The notes under the pieces were generated by a model. That model was given only the letters and a program-made list of their open reading frames with translations, had not been told where the DNA came from and did no database searches. Below are positions 22,589 to 29,741 of a stretch of DNA of 29,741 nt, one piece after another. How positions within the stretch are numbered: position 1 is the stretch's first letter; every line of letters starts with the position of its first letter. The stretch comes from Sivonenia sp049582005 (GTDB lineage: Bacteria > Cyanobacteriota > Cyanobacteriia > Gloeobacterales > PMM-0068): NCBI GenBank assembly GCA_049582005.1, contig JBAUTB010000179.1, positions 1 through 29,741 of the forward strand, in the 5' to 3' direction. The position numbers and the translations under genes were made by a program.

Positions 22589-22634
22589 TAGCGCTCAAGG
22601 AACAAATTCTTTGCCTTCCCATGGCAGTGTCCCT
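22526..22634 (+). repeat. Imperfect 36-bp direct repeat spanning the secreted-protein stop
   Basis: GGAACGAATTCC... (22526-22561) and GGAACAAATTCT... (22599-22634) agree at 31 of 36 positions. The offset is 73 bases, which is not a multiple of three. The first copy is coding (GTNSSPSNGSVP). The second would read GTNSLPSHGSVP in a different frame after the stop. Confidence 0.75.
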
Positions 22635-22772
22635 GTCTTTCTACCTAAGCATCTCCTGGGCAGCCTGATGAATGAATTTGCTTGTGCCTTTACACACATC
22701 GCCCAGAAATTCTTCCATGCACTCGTAAACTTCGCGTTACTTGTAATCATGCTCCCTTATAACCCGAACCCA

Positions 22773-24452
22773 CTAACGGAGAGTCTCCAACGCATTCTCT
22801 AAATGATTAAAGAACCTATCAACACCGATTAAGTCTGTTAGCCCGTCCCTATCAAATTGTGCTTTTACATCTGGGGCGAGACCGGACACGATAAAAGTCA
22901 CGTTCCGAACGGATAGATCCTTTACCACGTCCCTGAGAGTCTGGGATGCGGAGTAATCGATTTCGGTAATTGCTCTCGCCTCCAGGATGAACCACTTCAC
23001 GGGTGGTTCGGCACTCTTGACAAGGCTTTGCACCTCCTCTGAAAAGTGGCTGGCATTTGCATAAAATAGGTCTCTACTAAAGCGATAAATAATCAGACCT
23101 GGTCCTGATACCCTTCCGGGACGGACAGGGGTCGGCTGCCAAATCTTGTTTTCCCGGACCATGAGTACCGCCGAGCGTGGGCGATAACTATGACGCACAT
23201 GCAGAATCAACGACAGAATAATGGCTAAAACAATGCCCTCTTGAACTCCTACAAAAACTACCGTAGCCGCTGTGACAACGGCAAGGTAGAACTCTTCGCG
23301 ATGAGTCTGAAAGATATCGCGCATCCCTTGAATGTCAATTAATTTGAGTCCAATTAGACATACAATCGCCGCTAAGGCCGCATTGGGCAGGTAGCTGATT
23401 GGCTGAGTCAGGAAAAGTATAACCATGAGCACAATCGCCACGGTTGTCAGCTGGGAAACCTGGCTGCGTCCTCCAGCCGTATCAACAATAGCCGTTTTGG
23501 TAGGGCTCCCATTGACAACAAAGGTTCCACTGAGTCCGGCAGCCGTATTAGCCACAGCAAGACCTACCAGGTCAACATTTTCATTTAGCAGCTCATTGTA
23601 TCGAAAGGCATAGGCGCGAGAGGTTGCTGCGCTCTGGGCAATAATGACGATACAGCAGGAGAGAGCAATACTAAATACTTGCGGAATTGCGCTCAGAGAA
23701 ACTGCTGGCAACCCGAATGAGGGGAGTCCACTGGGTACAGAACCTACAACCGTCACTCCATGGCTGGCAAAATTAAACACCCAACTGGCAATAATCGTTC
23801 CGACCACGGCCAGCAATGCACCTGGAAATTTGGGTAGGAATTTTTCGAATAGCAAGATGATGATCAGGACCGTTATAGCAATGAGTAGGGATAACAGGTT
23901 GGTCTGAGGTAGACCTTGGAAGGCACTGATTATTTGCTGGACAGTTCCGTGCCCTCCGCCAGGGAGGTCAAGTAACCCGGCTAATTGGCCAATGGCAACC
24001 TGAATTCCGACCCCTGTCAAGAAACCGATCAAGACGGTGCGGGATAGGAAGTCGGCTAGGAAACCAAGCCCAAAAAGGCGCGCCAAAAAAAGGATTCCAG
24101 CCGCCACCAGTGCGACCAACTCTGCTAAAGCTAAATACTGGGAACTGCCAAGCTGAGCCAATCCTGACAAACTCGCCGCGAGTATGGCAGCGGTTGCCGA
24201 GTCAGCTGCGACCACCAGATGTCGAGAAGAGCCAAAGATAGTAAAGGCCAATGCCGGAAAGAGTAGGGTGTAAAGACCCGTTGCAATTGGCGTTCCGGCA
24301 ATCTTTGAATATCCCATGACTTCAGGGATGCCCAGTGCAGCCAGTACCAGGCCTGCAGTAATATCGTTCCCAAGGGTGGATCGGCTCAGAGGCAAAATTC
24401 CCTGAAATAGGTGAAAGCGATTTATTAAGGGATGCTTTATGACCATACTCAC
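22773..24452 (-). CDS. SulP/SLC26 family anion transporter with STAS domain
   Basis: A 559-residue membrane transporter with the SulP fold. About 12-14 membrane segments span residues 25-425, starting with NDITAGLVLAALGIPEVMGY, the signature SulP helix 1-2 region. A C-terminal cytosolic STAS domain covers about 440-555 (GLIIYRFSRDLFYANASHF, then WFILEARAITEIDYSASQTL). Family members carry sulfate, bicarbonate (BicA) or other anions with Na+ or H+; the substrate cannot be read from sequence here. It lies 44 bases downstream of the DUF2252 gene in the same orientation, probably in one transcript. Confidence 0.92.
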   Translation of the reverse strand: MSMVIKHPLINRFHLFQGILPLSRSTLGNDITAGLVLAALGIPEVMGYSKIAGTPIATGLYTLLFPALAFTIFGSSRHLVVAADSATAAILAASLSGLAQLGSSQYLALAELVALVAAGILFLARLFGLGFLADFLSRTVLIGFLTGVGIQVAIGQLAGLLDLPGGGHGTVQQIISAFQGLPQTNLLSLLIAITVLIIILLFEKFLPKFPGALLAVVGTIIASWVFNFASHGVTVVGSVPSGLPSFGLPAVSLSAIPQVFSIALSCCIVIIAQSAATSRAYAFRYNELLNENVDLVGLAVANTAAGLSGTFVVNGSPTKTAIVDTAGGRSQVSQLTTVAIVLMVILFLTQPISYLPNAALAAIVCLIGLKLIDIQGMRDIFQTHREEFYLAVVTAATVVFVGVQEGIVLAIILSLILHVRHSYRPRSAVLMVRENKIWQPTPVRPGRVSGPGLIIYRFSRDLFYANASHFSEEVQSLVKSAEPPVKWFILEARAITEIDYSASQTLRDVVKDLSVRNVTFIVSGLAPDVKAQFDRDGLTDLIGVDRFFNHLENALETLR

Positions 24453-24496
24453 GTTCCATATCTTTTGATACTTGGTATCAATTCCCCTTTCTACAC

Positions 24497-25879
24497 TTAT
24501 TCCCGAATTGCCTTGAGACGACCTGCCTTCACTGCCGCAACCAGCCCCTTGTAATCCTGTTCGGTCTGGTCAGCATAAGCCACTGCAAAATTAGCGATGG
24601 CCTGATCAAAAATGTCCTTTTGGCCGAGATAACCGCTGATCAGGACGCGATCCCCCGAACGAGCATGGGCACGCGCAAGCGCCCAACCACATAAATTGGA
24701 GTAGCCATGCAGATCCGCCTCAGACATGCCTTCAACCTCGACGGCAGTTTTCATATCCCTCAGTTGCCGCAGGTAGAAGTCGTGCCCACTGTCACCCCGT
24801 GTCCAGCCTAGGAAGATATCACTAGCTGCTTGCATCAGTCGTTGCCCAGCGACAACCCGTTGAGCGTGGTTCTCGTAAACACTCTTACCAGCATAGGGCT
24901 CCAATACCGATGCACGAGCTTCCTTAATTTGGAGGAATAAAGGGTCATTATGCCCTGCCACCAGAAGGGCAACCCCACAGCGTGTCCCGACACTGCCAAC
25001 ACCCACCACTTTCATCGCTACATCAACGACGTGATAGTGATCTAGCAGCACGCGCCAATCATCCCGTAGGGTTTTCCGATATTTATGGAAAACCGATAAC
25101 ATCTCCTCTGCAAGCGGATCGGCAGGCGATGGATGGAATACCAGGGGAGGATTATCAATAAAATGGCGCTGTCCATTCACCATTTCGGTCAATTTGTGCA
25201 ATTCCAAAACAGGGGTTAACGAGTGTGCTTGCTTCACTTCTTGCTTCAGTTTCTTCTGTTCTTTGGTATTGCGGGTAAAGGTGAGTAGCGATTCAACCCC
25301 AATGTGGGAGTACCATACCTCCAGGACAGTCATTTGAGCATACTCATTCATATGTTCTCGATAAGACTGAACCGCTGTGAGCGCCGCTTCCTGAGAGGTT
25401 TTGTCCGATAGTTTGAGGGAGCGACCAGCTACAACAATGCTGGCGGCCAAACGCTTAACATCCCATTCCCAGGGGGCTGGAAGGGTTTCGTCAAAATCAT
25501 TGACATCAAAGACAAGATTCCGTTCTGGAGTACCATACCCGCCAAAGTTGGACAAATGGCAGTCTCCACAGGCCTGAACAGTTATTCCGGTCTTGGCAGT
25601 TTCACTCAGATCTGCCGCCATAATGCTTGCAGATCCCCTAAGAAATGCAAAGGGAGAAGTCAGCATTCGTCCGTACCGGAGGGGCAACAATTCTGGCAAT
25701 CTTCCTCGATTAGATTCCTCCAGTAGGGCAATGGGGTCAGGACGATTAGGGGCAGGTTTCCAGTCTGCGTGACTGGATCTTGACACCTTATCTCGTAAGG
25801 CTTTCCCGGCAGCGGTGCGTTCAGCAAGAGAGAGGGGCTGTGGGGTTGAATTCTGTGTTTGCGTCGTTAGATCACTCAT
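24497..25879 (-). CDS. DUF2252 family protein with a kinase-like core
   Basis: A 460-residue cytosolic protein. LLPLRYGRMLTSPFAFLRGS and the following ACGDCHLSNFGGYGTPERNL with FDVNDFDETLPAPWEWDVKR are the DUF2252 hallmarks. GDCHLSN (105-111) and NDFD (127-130) have the spacing and residues of the catalytic (HGDxHxxN) and metal-binding (D-F/W-x) loops of aminoglycoside phosphotransferase-like kinases. A phosphotransfer activity on an unknown substrate is therefore plausible; this is inference. No signal peptide is present. It is the first gene of a pair with the SulP transporter. Confidence 0.88.
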   Translation of the reverse strand: MSDLTTQTQNSTPQPLSLAERTAAGKALRDKVSRSSHADWKPAPNRPDPIALLEESNRGRLPELLPLRYGRMLTSPFAFLRGSASIMAADLSETAKTGITVQACGDCHLSNFGGYGTPERNLVFDVNDFDETLPAPWEWDVKRLAASIVVAGRSLKLSDKTSQEAALTAVQSYREHMNEYAQMTVLEVWYSHIGVESLLTFTRNTKEQKKLKQEVKQAHSLTPVLELHKLTEMVNGQRHFIDNPPLVFHPSPADPLAEEMLSVFHKYRKTLRDDWRVLLDHYHVVDVAMKVVGVGSVGTRCGVALLVAGHNDPLFLQIKEARASVLEPYAGKSVYENHAQRVVAGQRLMQAASDIFLGWTRGDSGHDFYLRQLRDMKTAVEVEGMSEADLHGYSNLCGWALARAHARSGDRVLISGYLGQKDIFDQAIANFAVAYADQTEQDYKGLVAAVKAGRLKAIRE

Positions 25880-26029
25880 GTTTTCTTACCTACTTAAAGT
25901 GAATACTTATCTTTGCTTGAGGTGCCACAGTTAGAAATAAGATGCAAAGTAGATAGGGGTGAGATTTTCATCATTTCCAGAGGGCCAACCCCAAAGATTT
26001 TCATGACCCGTATCCCAAGGGACACGTCC

Positions 26030-26049
26030 ACTGTATAGCAAGATACAGT
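26030..26049. promoter_or_regulatory. 7-6-7 inverted repeat, operator-like
   Basis: ACTGTAT-AGCAAG-ATACAGT is an exact inverted repeat about 150 bases upstream of the DUF2252 start. The size is right for a dimeric repressor site, and the regulator is unknown. Confidence 0.45.
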
Positions 26050-26205
26050 CTGCATCACAGGCTAGAAATAACTATAAACCCAAAGCCTGTTGGACTCTTT
26101 TGGTTAGGTAGAGCCAAAAAGGGGGAGTACAAAAAAGTGGGGGAGCAAATTGACGGTTTAGGTCTCTCAGCACTTAGAAGCCGTCATGAAGTTGCGCGTG
26201 TACGC

Positions 26206-26243
26206 AGAGTTTACTGCTACGAAACTCTCTTTTTCTTCTTCTT
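26206..26243 (+). terminator. Probable intrinsic terminator or attenuator in the spacer
   Basis: AGAGTTT (26206-26212) pairs with AAACTCT (26222-26228) around a nine-base loop and is followed by CTTTTTCTTCTTCTT. The stem is A/T-rich and the tail is interrupted by C residues, so efficiency is uncertain. No annotated gene ends here, which points to a short RNA or leader. Confidence 0.45.
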
Positions 26244-26331
26244 AAAGGTAAAAACCATGCGCTTTGACACGTAGAGCAGTCTTACTTCTTTCTCTAGGAT
26301 GTCAGTGTAAAGTTTTCATGAGCTCTATCCC

Positions 26332-26670
26332 ATGTCTTTTAAATCAATCGCTGCTTTGGGTCTTGCCCTCTCCTTAGGTTTTAGCGCTGTAGCCAAGGCT
26401 GATGTTGTCCAAACCACCGTCGGTATTCAACAGTCGGATCAGTATCAGCATTCTGAAGGCGCTGGCGCTGTGCAGAACGCCGCGAATCTGCAACAGTTGG
26501 GCCAATATTCTACGGTGCGTGGTGCCCGTAGTAATGAAAATGTTCAGCAAACCACTGCTGGCGTCCAGACTAATCGCCAGATCCAAGAATCTCTAGGCCG
26601 TCGTTCTCGTCAAAATGCTGTCAATGTAGATGATCTCCTCCAAAACTCTTCTACAAGTTTTAGAAGATAG
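26332..26670 (+). CDS. Small exported Q/N-rich repeat protein
   Basis: This 112-residue protein has a clear signal peptide (LGLALSLGFSAVAKA, cleavage after about residue 23). The mature part is made of imperfect Gln/Asn-rich repeats. Residues 25-56 and 71-102 align without gaps (15 of 32 identical), and a shorter related unit lies between. The shared pattern is QY/QI-x4-GA/GR-x3-QNA-x-N-x-QQ. Spaced Gln, Asn and Gly are reminiscent of curlin-type (CsgA/B) repeats, but strand-turn spacing is not exact. No curli export genes are nearby, so amyloid function is only a guess. A strong hairpin follows the gene. Confidence 0.75.
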   Translation: MSFKSIAALGLALSLGFSAVAKADVVQTTVGIQQSDQYQHSEGAGAVQNAANLQQLGQYSTVRGARSNENVQQTTAGVQTNRQIQESLGRRSRQNAVNVDDLLQNSSTSFRR

Positions 26671-26700
26671 AAAGCGATATTTTCAGTAACTTTTGACTTC

Positions 26701-26734
26701 GAATTCCTTCTCCTCACAAAAGGAGAGGGAATTC
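26701..26734. terminator. Strong hairpin between convergent genes
   Basis: GAATTCCTTCTCCT (26701-26714) pairs with AGGAGAGGGAATTC (26721-26734) around CACAAA, giving 14 pairs with one G-U. It lies 30 bases after the small exported gene and 46 bases beyond the end of the convergent peptidase gene. A T-rich stretch (TTTTTTATT, from about 26750) follows only after a gap, so it may stop transcription from both sides without being a textbook terminator. Confidence 0.65.
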
Positions 26735-26780
26735 ATCTCATTTCTAGTTTTTTATTATTCACCTCTAGTCCTGGTTTTAA

Positions 26781-29531
26781 TTAGGGCTTATTACTCACAG
26801 GGCTCCTCTCTGTAGCGGCAGTGTTAGTAGGCTGGATAATCACTTGGGTGAAATTTTTAGGATTGAGGGTTTTCTGGGCAACCCGTTTTATATCTTCCAG
26901 GTTGACCTTATTAATAAGGCTGCTAAACCGCTCTGGATAATCTTTGCCTAAGTTGTATTCCTCTTGCGACAGGATTAAGCTTCCCAAATCATCATTGCTC
27001 AAGAATTTCAAGGGGAATTCATAGATGAGGGTGCGTTTTGCATTAGCCAATTCTATTGCTGTCGGTCCTTCTGTGCGAAACGTATCAATCAGCTTGAGCG
27101 TCTCATCAATAGCCCGTTGGGTATCCTTGGGATTGGTCTGCATGCTCACGATAAAAGGCCCAGCTATATTGCCAACTACATAGGTAGAATAAACGCCGTA
27201 GGTAAGGCCGAGTTCGTCTCGGACTCGGGTTCCCAAGCGACTGGATAAAGTGTTTCCTCCCAGAACTTGATTCAAGACCAAAGCTGCGTAATAATCTGGG
27301 TCCTCGCGGCTGATGCCTGGTCCTCCCAGCAGCACCTCCGTTTGCTGTTTGCCAGGCAATTCGACGGTTCTTTCCTTGGGATTGGCCGCTGGCGTCGTGG
27401 CGCTCAGGGTCGGAGCTTTCCCCTGATCTGTCCAGGTCCCAAAATATTGATGGATCCAGCGCTTCGTCTGGACCAGATCCACATCGCCGACAACCACGAG
27501 CGTTGCATTATCTGGTCGATAGTACTGCTGATGAAACTTCTGCAAATCCTCTGGTTTCAGCGATTGGATGCTTTCTAGCGTAGGTTGATTGTGAAAGGGA
27601 TGATCGGCGGGAAATACGGTCTCATAGAACGTTCGTCGAGCAACAGCACTGGGATTATCCAATTCAGCTTTGAGGCCGACCAGAGCCCTGGCCTGAGCGC
27701 GCTGGAATTCATCGGTGGGGAAGGTGGGATTCCTGAGCACATCAGCGCCAATCTTGAGCACTTTCTCAGTATCTTCGGCCAGGGCCTCAGCGTTTAAAGA
27801 GGCTTTTTCCCTACGGACGGAAGCGCCCATGTGGATACTGTCGTTATCTAGGAGGCTAGCAATTTCCTGGGCGGTCTTAGTCTTTGTCCCGCTGGTCAAA
27901 AGCCCTGCGGTGAGGCTTGCGAGTCCTGCGTTGGACTGGGTATCAAATCCGCTGCCTGCGTTTAGGTTCAGCTTTATGCTCACCGTAGGAGCAGAGCGAT
28001 TTGGCAAAATCAAATAGGTTAGGCCATTGGCCAAAACCCCGCGTTCGGGTTTAGCGACCTGGGTCTGGCTGGTTTTGGGCAGGGGCGGGAGATATTTCAA
28101 CAGGGTTGTGGGGGCCACAGGCTTACCGGGGCTGAAAGATTCGGGCTTATCAGGATTGACCGCATTCAGACTGCCGCCCAGGCTGGTGGGCATAAAAGTT
28201 CCGACCGTGCGGTTGGAGGGAAGCAGATACTTTTGGGCCACTCGAAGCAGGTCTTCACGGGTGACACTGCGATAGTTTTCTGCCAGTTGGTCAATGACTT
28301 TCCAATCGCCGAAGACAGTTTGGTAGTAGGCCAGCGTGGACGCCTGCTCTTGAATGTTGTCCTTACCCAATAAAAGATTGACTCTGGCGGTTTCCTTGGC
28401 ACGCTGCAGCTCTTGCGGGGTCACCTTTTCATTTCTGACCTGGGCCAGCACTTCGTCTATCTTCTGCTGCAGGGTTTCCAGGGAAGTATTGCTGCTGGGA
28501 ATCGCCTGGATGCCGTACCAACCGGGGTCGATATGCGGAGAAATCCCGCCACCGATGGAAGCAGCAATCCCTGTTTCTATGAGGGCTTGATACATCCGAG
28601 AAGAACGCCCGACGTTCAGCACGTTATCGAGCAAGTCCAAGGCATAGAGATCAGGGTCAGTGGATTTGGGGCCATGGTAGAGCATTTCGAGAATCGGCAC
28701 ACTGCCGGGCTGTTTAACCGTAACCCGACGCTCTTCGGTTTGGGGCGGCTCCTGGGGGACGGAGGCGACAGGTTTCGCTCTCGCCGGAATCGAACCAAAA
28801 TAGTCTTTGACTTTGGCCAGAGTTACTTTGGGGTCCACATTGCCGACAATCACCAGGGTGGCATTATTGGGACCGTAGTTCTGCTGATAGAAATCCTGGG
28901 CCATTTGTGGAGTGAACTTGACCACATCATCCCGGTCTCCAATCGGTACATGCTTATAGGGATGGGTGGTAAAGGCTGCTTCCTGGATTTTGTCAGAAAG
29001 GATGGATTTTGGGTTATTGCGATAGCCGTCTAGTTCTGAAAGGACCACGGTTTTTTCTGAGGCGAGCTGCTCAGGTCCGGCCAGCGTATTCACCATCCGG
29101 TCTGCTTCGAGCTGTAAGAGCGCATCAAGTTTGTCAGCTCCGGTAGTTTCATAGTAGGCCGTCATATCAAAACTAGTAAAAGCATTGGCCTCAGCGCCTA
29201 AAAGATTAAAAAATTGCCCAAATTGTACTGGTCGGGTCTTCGTGCCTTTGAACATCAAATGCTCTAGTTGGTGTGCCAGTCCTGTTTCCCCTTTCTTTTC
29301 ATTGCGGGAGCCGACGCGATACCAAGTCTGTACAGAAACGGCTGGAGCGGTACGAACAGGTTTAATCAAGACTCTAAGGCCGTTATCTAAGACTGCTTCC
29401 TGGACTAATTTTGCTTGCGTTAGTTCACTCGTTTGCGCCTGGACGGTTGGGGTCATATGGGGTCCAACAGAGAGGGTGGCAGCAAGCAAGACCGCTACGA
29501 CAAACGGACAGATTGATTTTGTTAACTTCAT
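26781..29531 (-). CDS. Exported M16-family zinc metallopeptidase (two-domain, pitrilysin-like)
   Basis: A 916-residue peptidase with a signal peptide (VVAVLLAATLSVGP, cleavage near QAQ at about 34). It is therefore expected in the periplasm. The N-terminal M16 half carries the inverted zinc motif HQLEH (87-91) and the downstream glutamate region SEKTVVLSELDGYRNNP. The second half (from about residue 500, GVLANGLTYLILPNRSAPTV) has the same fold. Where HxxEH should be it reads NAGLASLTAGLL, so it is the inactive, chamber-forming half. This active-plus-inactive fusion is normal for long M16 proteins. It probably degrades peptides released in envelope turnover. GGAGAA...TTCTCC (29547-29567) can form a hairpin just before the ATG. 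Confidence 0.93.
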   Translation of the reverse strand: MKLTKSICPFVVAVLLAATLSVGPHMTPTVQAQTSELTQAKLVQEAVLDNGLRVLIKPVRTAPAVSVQTWYRVGSRNEKKGETGLAHQLEHLMFKGTKTRPVQFGQFFNLLGAEANAFTSFDMTAYYETTGADKLDALLQLEADRMVNTLAGPEQLASEKTVVLSELDGYRNNPKSILSDKIQEAAFTTHPYKHVPIGDRDDVVKFTPQMAQDFYQQNYGPNNATLVIVGNVDPKVTLAKVKDYFGSIPARAKPVASVPQEPPQTEERRVTVKQPGSVPILEMLYHGPKSTDPDLYALDLLDNVLNVGRSSRMYQALIETGIAASIGGGISPHIDPGWYGIQAIPSSNTSLETLQQKIDEVLAQVRNEKVTPQELQRAKETARVNLLLGKDNIQEQASTLAYYQTVFGDWKVIDQLAENYRSVTREDLLRVAQKYLLPSNRTVGTFMPTSLGGSLNAVNPDKPESFSPGKPVAPTTLLKYLPPLPKTSQTQVAKPERGVLANGLTYLILPNRSAPTVSIKLNLNAGSGFDTQSNAGLASLTAGLLTSGTKTKTAQEIASLLDNDSIHMGASVRREKASLNAEALAEDTEKVLKIGADVLRNPTFPTDEFQRAQARALVGLKAELDNPSAVARRTFYETVFPADHPFHNQPTLESIQSLKPEDLQKFHQQYYRPDNATLVVVGDVDLVQTKRWIHQYFGTWTDQGKAPTLSATTPAANPKERTVELPGKQQTEVLLGGPGISREDPDYYAALVLNQVLGGNTLSSRLGTRVRDELGLTYGVYSTYVVGNIAGPFIVSMQTNPKDTQRAIDETLKLIDTFRTEGPTAIELANAKRTLIYEFPLKFLSNDDLGSLILSQEEYNLGKDYPERFSSLINKVNLEDIKRVAQKTLNPKNFTQVIIQPTNTAATERSPVSNKP

Positions 29532-29741
29532 AAAATCTTTTTGCGGGAGAAACAGGTTCTTCTCCAGAGTGGCTCGCTATGGGGCGAACGGCAAGCGTAT
29601 ACTTCACATCACCCTACAGAAGTCCGTCTATCTTCTCAAAATCCTGTTTTTCTTCCGTCTTGCTTTTATGAATGGAGATGGAACCTTGTAGGGCCTCATT
29701 ACAATTTGGGGTAAGCATAGGGTGCAGGTATAAGTCAACAC
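29532..29741. other. Upstream region of the M16 peptidase gene to the window edge
   Basis: No gene is visible. It presumably holds the peptidase promoter. TACAAT occurs on the plus strand at 29700-29705, which could be a -10 box for a gene beyond the window. Confidence 0.35.

Larger units (their letters stand above)
25880..26331. other. Long spacer between DUF2252 and the small exported protein
   Basis: There is no protein gene that I can support. It contains a 7-6-7 inverted repeat (26030-26049) and a TGACGG...CCGTCA pair (26151-26156 with 26181-26186) that begins in a good -35-like TTGACG. A terminator-like hairpin follows at 26206-26243. This arrangement would fit a small RNA or a regulated leader, but nothing identifies one. 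Confidence 0.4.

Noticed and set aside
22461..22802. Open frame overlapping the end of the secreted protein gene
   Set aside because: It is out of frame with the signal-peptide gene, its 3' part is unlike any protein pattern I know, and it reads into the end of the SulP gene. It is explained by the 73-base-offset duplication.
28413..29033. A 206-codon open frame on the plus strand inside the M16 peptidase gene
   Set aside because: It lies wholly antisense to a well-supported M16 gene with zinc motif and signal peptide. The translation has no recognisable domain and looks like a mirror of the real frame.
1..29741. tRNA, rRNA and CRISPR loci
   Set aside because: I looked through the spacers for cloverleaf or repeat-spacer patterns by eye and saw none. 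A covariance search could still find a missed small RNA.

Overview
The window comes from a cyanobacterium. Diagnostic genes are a BciB-type divinyl (proto)chlorophyllide 8-vinyl reductase, an NdbB/NDC1-type type II dehydrogenase, a DUF3143 protein, a cyanobacterial-type SmtA/BmtA metallothionein, and a candidate HLR1 (RpaB-binding) light-response element. I cannot place it below phylum. Base composition is intermediate, and one gene (9757-11142) is visibly richer in A/T than its neighbours.

Layout. 1-28: the start codon end of a probable IS630-family transposase leaving the window. 218-1979 (+): smpB and ndbB. 2053-6877 (-): a cell-shape block transcribed right to left, namely a MazG-like helical protein, an RsuA/RluB-type pseudouridine synthase, rodZ, mreB, mreC and mreD, several of them overlapping, followed by a small metallothionein gene. 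7073-8242 (+): bciB. 8348-11142 (+): an accessory two-gene module made of an ORC/STAND-like AAA+ ATPase and a protein with a Walker-A-less NTPase-like domain plus seven 34-residue TPR units. Behind it is a decayed VapBC-type toxin-antitoxin locus (11342-11745) that runs into the 3' end of rlmI. 11625-16140: housekeeping genes rlmI (-), lnt (+), a membrane J-protein and DUF3143 protein (+), and ribF (-). 16442-16651: a 69-residue gene of unknown function with an HLR1-like site. 16784-21282: glgB, two small membrane or exported proteins, folK and alx/terC. The alx gene is preceded by a clear yybP-ykoY manganese riboswitch. 21731-29531: a secreted proline/serine-rich protein, a DUF2252-SulP transporter pair, a small exported Q/N-rich repeat protein and a large M16 metallopeptidase.

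How they work together. MreB, MreC, MreD and RodZ form the elongasome scaffold. Lnt and the M16 peptidase act at the envelope. GlgB makes branched glycogen. BciB and NdbB serve pigment and phylloquinone/quinone metabolism. Metallothionein (behind a possible Zur/Fur box) and Alx (behind a Mn2+ riboswitch) are metal-responsive. The best candidate for an undescribed system is the ATPase plus pseudo-NTPase/TPR pair. Its neighbouring toxin-antitoxin remnant suggests that this is a variable locus. Secondary points of interest are interlocking inverted repeats between folK and alx, an exact 18-bp palindrome against the riboswitch, and a 9-G tract in a secreted protein gene.
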